Assembly: GCA_945879015.1 (NCBI GenBank)
Contig: CAMCUO010000016.1
Coordinates: 1-50,655 of the forward strand
Reading direction: 5' to 3'
DNA: 50,655 nt
DNA from: Chitinophaga pinensis
GTDB taxonomy: Bacteria > Bacteroidota > Bacteroidia > 2-12-FULL-35-15
A program made the translations under genes and the position numbers. This document shows, piece after piece, positions 8,928-17,457 of this stretch. Each line of letters begins with the position of its first letter. The stretch's first letter is position 1. The notes below the pieces were generated by a model. It was not told the origin of the DNA, searched no databases, and worked only from the letters and a program-made list of their open reading frames with translations.

Positions 8928-8935
8928 CAAAGATA
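8928..8935 (-). promoter_or_regulatory. Candidate -7 box for gap
   Basis: On the minus strand the sequence reads TATCTTTG, an exact match to the Bacteroidota -7 consensus TAnnTTTG, 18 nt before the gap ATG. The expected -33 TTTG at 19-20 nt spacing is not evident (TGAC at that place), so this is a partial match. Confidence 0.5.
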
Positions 8936-9083
8936 TGGGAATGGAACGCAGATTGTCATGATTTTCATGATAAAAAATGATTTTTTTCTGTGGGTTAGGA
9001 AGGATTGAAAATGGATTTTATCTGCAAGCAGATTATGATTACAGGGCGTCATTGCTAGTTCTCAGAATAATTTAACCACAGGG

Positions 9084-9183
9084 CGTCATTGCGAGTCCCG
9101 CATTTTCGCGGGATGTGGCAATCTCTTACGATGAGGACATTTACCACCAATGAGGAGAGATTGCTTCGTTCCTCGCAATGACG
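9084..9183. repeat. Palindromic element, GTCATTGCGAG family
   Basis: This 100-bp element has terminal inverted repeats CGTCATTGCGAG (left) and CTCGCAATGACG (right). Inside are a small hairpin (CCCGCATTTTCGCGGG) and inverted GGCAATCTC / GAGATTGC words. It fills most of the 344-bp gap between gap and lipA. A second partial start (acagggcgtcattgc, about 9041-9055) precedes it. There is no open frame, so it resembles a non-autonomous MITE or REP-type element. Related copies occur at 14510, 19910 and 20108. Confidence 0.85.
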
Positions 9184-9203
9184 TAATAATTGAGAATATC
9201 GGA

Positions 9204-9235
9204 AAGAAAAAGGCCGTGTAATTCACACAGCCTTT
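9204..9235 (-). terminator. Terminator of lipA
   Basis: On the minus strand, AAAGGCTGTGT pairs with ACACGGCCTTT (one T-G wobble, 5-nt loop, stem spanning 9209-9235), followed by TTTCTTTCC. It lies 18 bases past the lipA stop codon. Confidence 0.75.
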
Positions 9236-9253
9236 CAATTCTTTTTTTGTTTC

Positions 9254-10123
9254 TTAAAATATATGTTTCTCTGCATGATAAGAAGACCTCACCAAAGGCC
9301 CACTCTCAACAAACCTAAAACCTTTTGACAAACCAATCTCTTTGTATTTTGCAAAAACTTCGGGGCGAATAAATTCTACAACAGGTAAATGTTTCGGAGT
9401 GGGTTGTAAATACTGTCCGAGTGTTAACACATCGCAGCCTACTACTCTTAAGTCATCCATTGTTTCTATAATCTCTGCTTCTGTTTCACCTAGACCTAAC
9501 ATTACTCCGCATTTTGTTTTTACTCCGGCATCTTTTAGTCGTTTCAATACTTCTAAACTTCTATCGTATTTTGCTTGGATGCGCACTTGTTTTGTTAATC
9601 TACGCACGGTTTCTAAATTATGCGAAACAATATCTGGTTTTACATCAATGATGCGTTGCAGATTTTCCCACTTACCTTGAAAATCAGGAATGAGTGTTTC
9701 AAATTTTGTTTGCGGACTCGCTTTACGAATTGCATTTATTGTTTCTACCCAAATGATAGAACCACCATCTTTTAAATCGTCACGATCCACAGAAGTGATC
9801 ACACAATGTTTTACATTCATCAGTCGGACAGATTCAGCAACTCTTTCTGGTTCTTGTAAATCAACAGCTAGTGGTCGGCCTGTTGCAACATTACAAAATC
9901 CACAAGAGCGCGTACAAATATTTCCAAGAATCATGAAAGTTGCAGTTCCTGCTCCCCAGCATTCTCCCATATTCGGACAGTTTCCACTTTCACAAATGGT
10001 ATGTAATTTATGTTTGGAAACTATTTCGCGAACTTGCGCATATTCTTTTCCGGTTGGTAATTTTACTCTTAACCAATCGGGCTTTCTTTGAAATTTTCTC
10101 TCTTCTATAATTGTATCGGACAT
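9254..10123 (-). CDS. lipA: Lipoyl synthase
   Basis: This 289-aa radical-SAM enzyme inserts two sulfurs into protein-bound octanoyl groups to make lipoyl cofactor for 2-oxoacid dehydrogenases. Both iron-sulfur sites are visible: the auxiliary cluster C44-x4-C49-x5-C55 ([12 protein letters not shown]) and the SAM cluster C70-x3-C74-x2-C77 (CTRSCGFC). The C-terminal RSSY motif, whose serine ligates the auxiliary cluster, is present ([12 protein letters not shown]). I start it at the ATG at 10123 (MSDTIIEER); the extension upstream to 10156 reads through an ACTACGAAAT-type intergenic repeat. lipB is not in the window. Confidence 0.97.
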   Translation of the reverse strand: MSDTIIEERKFQRKPDWLRVKLPTGKEYAQVREIVSKHKLHTICESGNCPNMGECWGAGTATFMILGNICTRSCGFCNVATGRPLAVDLQEPERVAESVRLMNVKHCVITSVDRDDLKDGGSIIWVETINAIRKASPQTKFETLIPDFQGKWENLQRIIDVKPDIVSHNLETVRRLTKQVRIQAKYDRSLEVLKRLKDAGVKTKCGVMLGLGETEAEIIETMDDLRVVGCDVLTLGQYLQPTPKHLPVVEFIRPEVFAKYKEIGLSKGFRFVESGPLVRSSYHAEKHIF

Positions 10124-10174
10124 TCTATTTATTTCGTAGTTAGTTTTTATTGTCAATCGAGCGGAGTCGAGAAG

Positions 10175-10256
10175 CGTATTTTTCGTACAAAATTAGTAAT
10201 TCGTTGATTTAGTATTTCGTATTTTTCGTAAAAGATTAGTAATTCGTTGGATTAGT
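10175..10256. repeat. Tandem pair of about 39-bp repeats
   Basis: Two copies, 10175-10213 and 10218-10256, share the pattern cgtatttttcgta..aaattagtaattcgttg followed by a gatttagt-like end, with only a few differences. A single CTTCGACTCCGCT-family half site (gagcggagtcgag, about 10158-10170) sits next to them. The gap separates lipA from the envelope-protein gene upstream. Confidence 0.75.
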
Positions 10257-10269
10257 TTCGGAGCAAAAT

Positions 10270-11040
10270 CTAAAACCATTTTTTTCCCCACACCATCTTC
10301 AAATATAATGTTGCGAAGACTTGTTGTTTCGGAGCGAATGCCATCATTGGAAGATGGGTAGGATAAACATCAAGTATAGCTCCCGTTTCAATTGCTTTAA
10401 TTACATTGTAACGTTTTCCATATTCAAAACTCAAAGCAATTTTACCGTAACCACCAGGGATAACTCTCATTTGATCAATTCCTCTAAAGAAAGGTGCTTT
10501 GCCATAAATATCAGAAGGATAATGTTTATCGGGATCGTATTTTTCCTGAGAAACAGTAGGAGCTTCTGGTGGATTTTCTACAATTATTTCTAAATAAACA
10601 GGTTTTGCAAATGCCAATGTTGCTCCAACAAAATAAGAGAAACGAATTTCTACATTCTTTTTTTCTTGTTTTTCGAAAAGGATATTTTGAAAACCAATTC
10701 CTGGACGAATCAATAAAAATGAATTTAGTTTTCCATAAACAAATCCTTTTGAATCGTTGTAATAAGAATTTACACTTTTAATTTCTTTTGGATGTTTAAA
10801 ATTTTGAGCTTCCAGTTCCAACATTCTTTTGCGAGTACCATGAACGTGATAACCTCTGCGATAAGCAATTCCTAATCCGCCTCCAGAATGAACAAACAAT
10901 CCAAAATTAGATTCATTACGATAAAGCACTTTTAAATCTTCACCGGCATCTATACGCGATTGATCATCTTTCAACACTTGTCCGATCATGGAAAAAGAAA
11001 AAAGAGAAAATAAAATAAATAGATAAATATTCTTACACAT
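10270..11040 (-). CDS. Exported protein, probably outer-membrane beta-barrel
   Basis: The 256-aa product starts at the ATG at 11040 (MCKNIYLFILFSLFSFSMIGQ), which gives a clean signal peptide; the upstream 16-codon extension is basic and unlikely. The mature part alternates polar and aromatic residues in short strands (FGLFVHSGGGLGIAYRRGY, LLIRPGIGFQNILF, RFSYFVGATLAFAKPVYLEI, ATLYLKMVWGKKWF) and ends with a terminal aromatic strand, as in small barrels. I do not recognise a named family. It may be read from its own promoter, and there is no clear partner. Confidence 0.7.
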   Translation of the reverse strand: MCKNIYLFILFSLFSFSMIGQVLKDDQSRIDAGEDLKVLYRNESNFGLFVHSGGGLGIAYRRGYHVHGTRKRMLELEAQNFKHPKEIKSVNSYYNDSKGFVYGKLNSFLLIRPGIGFQNILFEKQEKKNVEIRFSYFVGATLAFAKPVYLEIIVENPPEAPTVSQEKYDPDKHYPSDIYGKAPFFRGIDQMRVIPGGYGKIALSFEYGKRYNVIKAIETGAILDVYPTHLPMMAFAPKQQVFATLYLKMVWGKKWF

Positions 11041-11115
11041 TCGCTTACCTTTGGTGATGAATTTTCTTCCGAAGAATCTGAATAACAAATATACAAAATC
11101 TCACACTAAACAACT

Positions 11116-11520
11116 ATGAAAACTGCCAAAATAGTATACAAAGGCAATTTGAGGACAGAATCCACTCATTTGCAATCAGGCAATACCATAATTACGGATG
11201 CGCCAACAGATAACAACGGAAAAGGAGAAGCTTTTTCACCAACGGATTTACTGGCGACTTCCTTAGGATGTTGCATGCTAACCATTATGGGAATAGTGGC
11301 TGGCAAACACGACCTCAATATTGATGGAGCATCAATAGAAATCACCAAAATTATGGTAGCCGAGCCAAGAAGAGTAGGCGAAATAATTGTAGAATTTACA
11401 ATGCCCAAAAATGGTTATTCTGATAAGGACAAGCATCTTTTAGAAAATGCTGCACATACTTGTCCGGTAGCCAAAAGCTTAAATGCGGAGCTGAAACAAA
11501 CGGTGATTTTTAACTATTAA
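11116..11520 (+). CDS. OsmC-family peroxiredoxin-like protein
   Basis: This 134-aa protein has the two OsmC-fold active-site cysteines: C53 (with C52 beside it) in TSLGCCMLTIMGI and C116 in HTCPVAKSL. The preceding PTDLLATSLG helix is the family signature. OsmC/YhfA proteins reduce organic hydroperoxides using thiols in the cytoplasm. Its 3' end overlaps the 3' end of the opposite-strand YtxJ gene by 11 bp, so the two genes converge. A link in thiol redox chemistry with YtxJ is suggested by position but not shown. Confidence 0.9.
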   Translation: MKTAKIVYKGNLRTESTHLQSGNTIITDAPTDNNGKGEAFSPTDLLATSLGCCMLTIMGIVAGKHDLNIDGASIEITKIMVAEPRRVGEIIVEFTMPKNGYSDKDKHLLENAAHTCPVAKSLNAELKQTVIFNY

Positions 11521-11857
11521 GTGCTGCTTCAATATCAGGAGTACTAATATCAGAATGTGAAGAGGAGTATATGCATTTTCCGTTTTTTATGAGCAAAATC
11601 TGTGGAGATTCATGTGAAATGCCGTATAGCTGTTCAATTTTATTGGATACATTTCTGTGTTTCAACAAATCTAAAAAGTAAGCAGGAACATCCTTTTCCG
11701 ATACTTTCCAGGAACGCTCCAATCGGTTTAAAACCATTGAACTGGTTGAACAACGAGTGTTATGCTTAAATAAAATAACAGCTTTAATATCGCTTTTTTG
11801 CGACAATAGATTAACCTCTGTCAACTGTTCTTCAACAACAAGCGGTAACCAATTCAT
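11510..11857 (-). CDS. ytxJ: YtxJ-type bacillithiol-system thioredoxin-like protein
   Basis: This 115-aa thioredoxin-like protein of the DUF2847/YtxJ family has the signature ILFKHNTRCSTSSMV with a single cysteine (C36), as in monothiol bacilliredoxins. YtxJ is thought to act on bacillithiol-mixed disulfides, and many Bacteroidota make bacillithiol. Later segments (SHESPQILLIKNGKCIYSSSH) match the cis-proline face of the fold. It converges on the OsmC gene with an 11-bp overlap. Upstream lie two tiny lipoprotein genes on the same strand. Confidence 0.88.
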   Translation of the reverse strand: MNWLPLVVEEQLTEVNLLSQKSDIKAVILFKHNTRCSTSSMVLNRLERSWKVSEKDVPAYFLDLLKHRNVSNKIEQLYGISHESPQILLIKNGKCIYSSSHSDISTPDIEAALNS

Positions 11858-11871
11858 GAAATAAGAGGTAA

Positions 11872-12015
11872 TTAAATAGAACGAGGTAAAGCACTAACTT
11901 TCACTTTTTCAACCTTCTGAGACGTAATTCCTGCACAATCACCTTTTGAGCTGCAAGAAGTTAATATTGAACCTGTAAAGAATACAGCCAGAAGGATAAG
12001 TGAAAGTTTTTTCAT
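11872..12015 (-). CDS. Tiny lipoprotein, downstream copy of a tandem pair
   Basis: The 47-aa product begins MKKLSLILLAVFFTG and has a lipobox LTSC, giving a mature peptide of about 27 residues (CSSKGDCAGI...PRSI). Start and stop are in frame (144 bp). It closely matches the upstream small gene in signal peptide, in the S-C-x-S-x5-C spacing after lipidation and in the final SI. Only 14 bp separates the two genes. The function is unknown; it should be anchored in the inner or outer membrane. Confidence 0.7.
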   Translation of the reverse strand: MKKLSLILLAVFFTGSILTSCSSKGDCAGITSQKVEKVKVSALPRSI

Positions 12016-12029
12016 CGTATAAAAGAGCG

Positions 12030-12182
12030 TTATATTGATTTTTCAGTTTTATCTGTAATGGTTTTACCAGAATCGATTTTGTTGATTTTTCCGTAAGCAG
12101 CACAACGCTCATGGCTTCTGCAAGATGATAAAGTAGCACCAACAAAAACAACTGAGAGGATAATTAAAAATAATTTTTTCAT
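12030..12182 (-). CDS. Tiny lipoprotein, upstream copy of a tandem pair
   Basis: The 50-aa product starts at the ATG at 12182 (MKKLFLIILSVVFVGATLSSC). The signal ends in a lipobox LSSC, and the mature peptide is about 30 residues with a second cysteine (CRSHERCAAYG). Longer readings that start at 12269 add an implausible hydrophobic leader. It is a likely paralogue of the next gene downstream (11872-12015). Small lipoproteins with this Cys...CAAYG pattern appear in other Bacteroidota as far as I recall, without a known role. Confidence 0.72.
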   Translation of the reverse strand: MKKLFLIILSVVFVGATLSSCRSHERCAAYGKINKIDSGKTITDKTEKSI

Positions 12183-12334
12183 GAGAAATCTTATATAATT
12201 AGTACTGTATAACCTTGTGATGGACTGCAAAATTATAATAAATATAGATTTAAACAAACCAATTAGCAAAATATTTTACACAAAATTGTAAAAATCACAA
12301 ATAAAGCTACTTTTGGCACTAAAAAGTGACAAAC

Positions 12335-13015
12335 ATGCAAAAACCAGAGGTAGAAATTCATGAGAGTTGGATGAAGGTCCTAAGCGAACAATTTAATGCT
12401 CCCTATTTTTCCGAACTCAAATCTTTCTTGGTAACTGAGAAAAAGAAACATATTGTCTATCCTCCTGGAAATCAAATTTTTTCAGCCTTTAACCGTACGC
12501 CTTTTAATAAGCTAAAGGTCGTAATAATAGGACAAGATCCTTATCATGGGCCAGGACAAGCCAACGGCCTCTGTTTTTCTGTTAGTCCGGGCTTAAGAAA
12601 ACCGCCTTCCTTAGTCAACATTTTTAAAGAATTGCAGACCGATTTAGGCATTCCAATCCCCCAGGATGGTAATTTAGAGTTGTGGGCAGATCAGGGGATT
12701 TTATTGTTAAATGCCACTTTAACCGTTAGAGCTGCAATGGCTGGTTCTCATCAAAAAAAGGGTTGGGAACAATTTACCGATGCTGTTATTAAAGTAGTTT
12801 CCGAAAATAAAAAAGGGATTGTTTTTCTTTTGTGGGGCAATTTTGCTCAAACAAAGGCTGAATTAATTGACAAAGACAAACACTTTATTTTAACCGCAGC
12901 ACATCCTTCTCCTTTGGCAAGAGGTGCTTTTTTCGGATGTAAACATTTTTCCAAGACAAATAAGATTCTCGAGCATAAAGGAATTTTACCGATTGATTGG
13001 CGATTGGAGAAATAA
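12335..13015 (+). CDS. ung: Uracil-DNA glycosylase, family 1
   Basis: This 226-aa enzyme removes uracil from DNA as the first step of base-excision repair. The water-activating motif GQD68PYH71GPGQANG is intact, FSVSPGLRKPPSL matches the uracil-pocket region, and the DNA-intercalation motif appears as HPSPLARGAFFGCKHF, a small variant of the usual HPSPLSAxRGFFG. I prefer the ATG at 12335 over the GTG at 12326, because family members begin about here. It stands alone between the divergent lipoprotein genes and a convergent hydrolase. Confidence 0.96.
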   Translation: MQKPEVEIHESWMKVLSEQFNAPYFSELKSFLVTEKKKHIVYPPGNQIFSAFNRTPFNKLKVVIIGQDPYHGPGQANGLCFSVSPGLRKPPSLVNIFKELQTDLGIPIPQDGNLELWADQGILLLNATLTVRAAMAGSHQKKGWEQFTDAVIKVVSENKKGIVFLLWGNFAQTKAELIDKDKHFILTAAHPSPLARGAFFGCKHFSKTNKILEHKGILPIDWRLEK

Positions 13016-13075
13016 AAGAAATAAGAAAAGCCCACAGTTCTGCAAAGAACTACAGGCAAATAATCCCAACTAAAA

Positions 13076-14449
13076 CTATTGCTTTATTATTTTTCGGACT
13101 TGTTTCGAATTTCCAAATTCGATTTCTACAAAATAAACACCACTTTCAAATTCAGAAATATCTTGAGTGAGAAAAAATTTCTGTTTGGCTACAAATTCTA
13201 TTCTGTTTTCTGATAATTGCTGTCCGAGCATATTTTTAAATCGGATAACAACATGTTCTTGTATTGCAGAAGTAAAATCAATTGTAATTTGATTGTTTGC
13301 AGGATTCGGATAAATCTTCAAGTCATTAGCAATTGAATTATTTGAAACATTTGCAGAAATAATGTTAATTGTATTCGACTGATAAGGACAAGTATTAAAA
13401 TAAGTTACCATAACATCATAATTTCCAACTATTGTAGTAGTGTAATTTTGAGAAGTTGCACCAGGAATCAAACTTCCATTCAAATACCATTGATAAGTAG
13501 AAGCAGGTGTGGAAGTCAACACGATCCCCGATTGTGCAATAACTGGTGCGTTGATTGCACATTGCTGTTCATGTGTGATGCGGGGAGATGCAGCCAAAGA
13601 ATCATTAAAAACATTCCAGGAATTGCAGTTATCTTTCAAATAATATTCTAACCACAATTTCAATAAATCAGAAACAGCATCTTGTTGCTGAGCTCTTGTA
13701 ATTGTAGGAGTTGGTGTGCAAGTAGATTGTCCAAATGAACAATTAAAATTATTGTTTGCAAACTCACAATGTGCTCCACCTTTGATGCTGATAAAAGTTT
13801 TACAAGCTGAAGCTAAGGAATCATACATTGGAATTTGGTGAGTAATTGGGGGAGCAACACAATCATTTTCTCCTGCAAACACCAAGGATGGAACCGTTAC
13901 ATTTTGAGCAGCTGTAATGGATGATGGAGTTGTATTGGCTGCCGCAAATGTTACCATTGTTGTAATGTTTAAATTACTTTCTGCTGCTAAAAAAGCACTT
14001 CCGCCACCCATGGAATGACCCATAATAGCTGACTTCGTATTGATGTGATTATAAAAAAGCGATGCTGCATTTGTTGAACTTTCACTTTGAAGTTTACTTA
14101 CCAAGAATTTTAAATCTTTACCAAATTCAGCATGAGATGGACTAATACTTCCTTCTGTTCTTGGGAAAGCAACAATGTATCCCTGAAGAACTAAATCGTC
14201 CCAAATATTTTGATAAGCATCCCAAGCCATCACAAAACCATGTCCGAAAACAATAATAGGATAGGTTCCCGCAGAAAGAGGAACTCCGGTTCCGGCAGTT
14301 GCTGCAGGATAATAAATTTCTGTTTGGATACTTCTTCCTGCTCTGGCTGGATCGGTATAAGTAATTTGGGTATGACCAACAGAATAGGTTTGTGCCTTTA
14401 TTGTTAAGGAAAGTAGCACTGCAAAAAACAAAACTATTTTTTTGCTCAT
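13076..14449 (-). CDS. Secreted alpha/beta hydrolase with Ig-like and T9SS sorting domains
   Basis: The 457-aa product starts at the ATG at 14449 (MSKKIVLFFAVLLSLTIKAQ, signal peptide). An alpha/beta-hydrolase domain (about 25-280) of the platelet-activating-factor acetylhydrolase/cutinase-like kind has oxyanion motif GHGF, nucleophile S146 in GHSMGGG, D196 in GENDC and H227 in GGAHCEF. Next comes a short Ig-like domain (YQWYLNGSLIPGATSQNY). The C-terminal type A T9SS sorting domain starts at IYPNPANNQITI and ends with GVYFVEIEF...KIIKQ. It should be exported through T9SS and may be attached to the cell surface. The substrate is not evident. Confidence 0.88.
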   Translation of the reverse strand: MSKKIVLFFAVLLSLTIKAQTYSVGHTQITYTDPARAGRSIQTEIYYPAATAGTGVPLSAGTYPIIVFGHGFVMAWDAYQNIWDDLVLQGYIVAFPRTEGSISPSHAEFGKDLKFLVSKLQSESSTNAASLFYNHINTKSAIMGHSMGGGSAFLAAESNLNITTMVTFAAANTTPSSITAAQNVTVPSLVFAGENDCVAPPITHQIPMYDSLASACKTFISIKGGAHCEFANNNFNCSFGQSTCTPTPTITRAQQQDAVSDLLKLWLEYYLKDNCNSWNVFNDSLAASPRITHEQQCAINAPVIAQSGIVLTSTPASTYQWYLNGSLIPGATSQNYTTTIVGNYDVMVTYFNTCPYQSNTINIISANVSNNSIANDLKIYPNPANNQITIDFTSAIQEHVVIRFKNMLGQQLSENRIEFVAKQKFFLTQDISEFESGVYFVEIEFGNSKQVRKIIKQ

Positions 14450-14509
14450 TTTTGATATTTCGTAGTTCATTGCGATTATTTTTTACGAAGCGATGGCTTT
14501 GCTGTTGAA

Positions 14510-14559
14510 CGTCATTGCGAGTCCCGTCCCGAGTCCTCGGGCCGTGACTCGCAATGACG
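14510..14559. repeat. Short palindrome of the GTCATTGCGAG family
   Basis: CGTCATTGCGAGTC at the left end is the exact reverse complement of GACTCGCAATGACG at the right end. A GC-rich inner hairpin (CCCGAGtcCTCGGG) lies between them. It is a minimal member of the element family seen at 9084 and 19910. Confidence 0.88.
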
Positions 14560-14584
14560 ATTATAATAAACATTAACGCAAATA

Positions 14585-14615
14585 AAAAAGCTCCGAATTA
14601 ATTTCGGAGCTTTTT
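14585..14615. terminator. Terminator after alaS
   Basis: AAAAAGCTCCGAA pairs with TTCGGAGCTTTTT across a 5-nt loop, a perfect 13-bp stem flanked by A- and T-runs. It lies just past the alaS stop (14618) and works on the minus strand. Confidence 0.9.
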
Positions 14616-14617
14616 AT

Positions 14618-17275
14618 TTAATTTAAATAAGTCTTTGCTTTTTCCAACGCTTTAGCAATTCCTTGCAAATTGCTTCCTCCTGCATTTGCGTAAAAAGGTT
14701 GTCCACCGCCACCGCCTTGAATTTCTTTTGCTATATCACGCATAATCGTTCCTGCATTAAGGTTTTTTTCAGCAACTAAATTATCAGAAATGATAATCGA
14801 CAAACTTGGCTTTCCTTTCACCTCAGCACCAATCACCATAAATAAATTATCAACCTGACTTCTTAATTCATACAACAAATCTTTTATTGCATCCGCTGAA
14901 TCCAAATCAATTTTTTCGGCAATGAAATTAATTCCGTTGATCACTTGTTTTTTCGCAAGCAATTCTACTTTCAATCCTTTTGCTTTTTCGCGAAGCATCT
15001 GGTCGATTTGTTTTTGCAATTCTGAATTGTGTTCTATCAAACCTTGCAAACTCTTCACAACATCTTTCGGATTTTTTAAAAGTGTTTTAACTTCATTCAC
15101 CAATAAAATTTGCTGATTAAAATACTCCTGTGCTTTCACAGAAGTGATTGCTTCAATACGTCTGATACCAGCTGCAACCGCTCCTTCCGAAATAATTTTA
15201 AACATACCAATTTGTCCTGTAGCTGGAACATGTGTTCCACCACACAACTCAATGGAAAACTTTTTATCAAATGCCACTACACGAACCAAGTCTCCATACT
15301 TTTCTCCAAATAATGCCATAGCTCCTGTTTTACGTGCTTCGTCAATCGGCATTTCTTGTATATCAGAACAAATGTTCTCTCGAATTTTATTATTCACAAT
15401 AGATTCGATCTGTGCAATTTCTTCATCTGTTACTTTAGAAAAATGTGAAAAATCGAAACGCAATTGTTTATCGTTTACTAAACTTCCTTTTTGTTCTACG
15501 TGAGTTCCCAATACTTGTCGCAACGCAGCGTGCATCAAATGCGTAGTACTGTGATTGTTTTCTGTTAAAGAACGTTTTTCAAGATTTACTTTTGCAACAA
15601 AGGTCTTGCTAAGATCTTCAGGAAGTTTATCTGCAAAATGAATAATGATTCCGTTTTCTTTTTTTGTATCGAGAATATTTATCTTCTCGTTTGCCGATTC
15701 CAGTAAACCTGTATCACCAACTTGTCCACCACTCTCAGCATAAAAAGGAGTTGAGTCAAGAACCAATTGAAATTGTTCTTTCCCTTTTGCTTTTACTTTT
15801 CTGTATTGAATAATCTTACTTTCTTTTTCAAACTCTTTGTAACCGACAAATGTTCTTCCCCCTTCTTCTGCTTTTCTTCCTTCTACCAAAACCCAGTCGC
15901 CTGTATCAACAGCTGTAGCTTCACGCGAACGATTTTTCTGTTTTGCCAATTCTTTTTGGAATCCTTCTTCATCAATACTCAATTCATATCCACGAGCAAT
16001 TAAGGAAGTTAAATCAATTGGGAAACCAAACGTATCATATAATTCAAAAACGATTGCTCCATCTACAATTTGTTTTTTTTCTTTGATTGTATTCGCACAA
16101 ACTTGATCGATACGCTTCAAACCATTTTCCAATGTTCTGAAAAATGCAATCTCTTCTTCTTTGATTACTTTTTCAATCAATAATTTTTGTGAAACTAATT
16201 CAGGAAATGCTTTTCCCATTTGGTGAGCCAAAACTGGAACCAAACGAAACATAAACGGTTCTTTTAAATTCAATGATTGGTAACCGTAACGAATTGCTCT
16301 TCTTAAAATTCTGCGAATCACATATCCAGCACCTGTATTTGAAGGTAATTGTCCATCTGCAGTACTAAAAGAAATTGCACGAATATGATCTGCAATCACA
16401 CGCATCGCGATATTTACAATCAGTTGTTTGGGATGTTTTTCTTCCTCTTCAGGTTTATATCTTAATCCAGAAAGCTCTTCTATTTTATCGATAACAGGTT
16501 TAAAAACGTCTGTATCGTAATTCGATTGTTTTCCTTGCAGCACTCGCACCAAACGTTCAAATCCCATTCCTGTATCCACATGTTGTTTCGGAAGTTTTAC
16601 CAGCGAACCGTCTGCTTTGCGCTCAAATTCCATGAACACATTGTTCCAAACTTCTATCACTTGTGGATCGTCATTATTTACTCTTGATGCACCACTCACT
16701 TTTGCAATCTCTTCATCTGTTCTTCCATCGTAATGAATTTCTGAACAAGGTCCACACGGACCAATATCACCCATCTCCCAAAAATTATCTTTTTTATTTC
16801 CTCGTAAAATTCTTTCTTCTGGAATAAATTGTTTCCAGATATCATACGCTTCTTGATCGAATCCTAAATTATCTTCTTTGCTCCCTTCAAAAACAGTAAC
16901 GTACAACCTGCTCTTATCAATTTTATAAACATCGGTCAATAATTCCCAAGCCCAAGTGATTGCATCTTTTTTAAAGTAATCGCCAAAACTCCAATTACCC
17001 AGCATCTCAAACATAGTATGATGGTAAGTATCAACTCCTACTTCTTCCAAATCGTTATGCTTTCCACTTACGCGAAGACATTTTTGTGTATCGGCCACAC
17101 GTGGAAATTTGATAGGTGCATTTCCCAAAAACAAATCTTTGAAAGGAGCCATCCCCGAATTGATAAACATCAAAGTTGGATCGTTTTTCACAACCATAGG
17201 TGATGACGACACAATTTCATGTCCCTTCGACTTAAAATAATCTAAAAATACTTGACGTACTTTACTTGATTCCAT
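14618..17275 (-). CDS. alaS: Alanyl-tRNA synthetase
   Basis: At 885 aa this is a full-length AlaRS. The class II core at the N-terminus shows [31 protein letters not shown] and [14 protein letters not shown]. The editing domain has its zinc site as HSTTHLMH and the cysteine/histidine pair in [10 protein letters not shown]. The C-terminal DHHA1 domain ends with [14 protein letters not shown]. It charges tRNA(Ala) and clears mischarged Ser and Gly. The gene stands alone between a low-complexity upstream spacer and its own terminator. Confidence 0.98.
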   Translation of the reverse strand: MESSKVRQVFLDYFKSKGHEIVSSSPMVVKNDPTLMFINSGMAPFKDLFLGNAPIKFPRVADTQKCLRVSGKHNDLEEVGVDTYHHTMFEMLGNWSFGDYFKKDAITWAWELLTDVYKIDKSRLYVTVFEGSKEDNLGFDQEAYDIWKQFIPEERILRGNKKDNFWEMGDIGPCGPCSEIHYDGRTDEEIAKVSGASRVNNDDPQVIEVWNNVFMEFERKADGSLVKLPKQHVDTGMGFERLVRVLQGKQSNYDTDVFKPVIDKIEELSGLRYKPEEEEKHPKQLIVNIAMRVIADHIRAISFSTADGQLPSNTGAGYVIRRILRRAIRYGYQSLNLKEPFMFRLVPVLAHQMGKAFPELVSQKLLIEKVIKEEEIAFFRTLENGLKRIDQVCANTIKEKKQIVDGAIVFELYDTFGFPIDLTSLIARGYELSIDEEGFQKELAKQKNRSREATAVDTGDWVLVEGRKAEEGGRTFVGYKEFEKESKIIQYRKVKAKGKEQFQLVLDSTPFYAESGGQVGDTGLLESANEKINILDTKKENGIIIHFADKLPEDLSKTFVAKVNLEKRSLTENNHSTTHLMHAALRQVLGTHVEQKGSLVNDKQLRFDFSHFSKVTDEEIAQIESIVNNKIRENICSDIQEMPIDEARKTGAMALFGEKYGDLVRVVAFDKKFSIELCGGTHVPATGQIGMFKIISEGAVAAGIRRIEAITSVKAQEYFNQQILLVNEVKTLLKNPKDVVKSLQGLIEHNSELQKQIDQMLREKAKGLKVELLAKKQVINGINFIAEKIDLDSADAIKDLLYELRSQVDNLFMVIGAEVKGKPSLSIIISDNLVAEKNLNAGTIMRDIAKEIQGGGGGQPFYANAGGSNLQGIAKALEKAKTYLN

Positions 17276-17457
17276 ATTAGTGATTAGTGATCAGCGAATA
17301 GTTAATAGGGGCAGTCCCAATTTACATTCACTTCATTCTATTAAATTATATCTACAATCCAAAATCCCTATTTACCATTCCCTATTTCCTATTCTCTACT
17401 GCGGGATTGCAAATTTAGTTTATTTGTGTAAATTCGCATTAAACAAAGCCAAGAAAA

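Noticed and set aside
13016..13075. Weak hairpin (AGTTCTgcaaAGAACT) between ung and the hydrolase as a terminator.
   Set aside because: The stem is short and no T-run follows on either strand.
14142..14573. 143-codon minus-strand frame overlapping the alpha/beta hydrolase N-terminus.
   Set aside because: It is out of frame with the clear signal peptide and hydrolase motifs.
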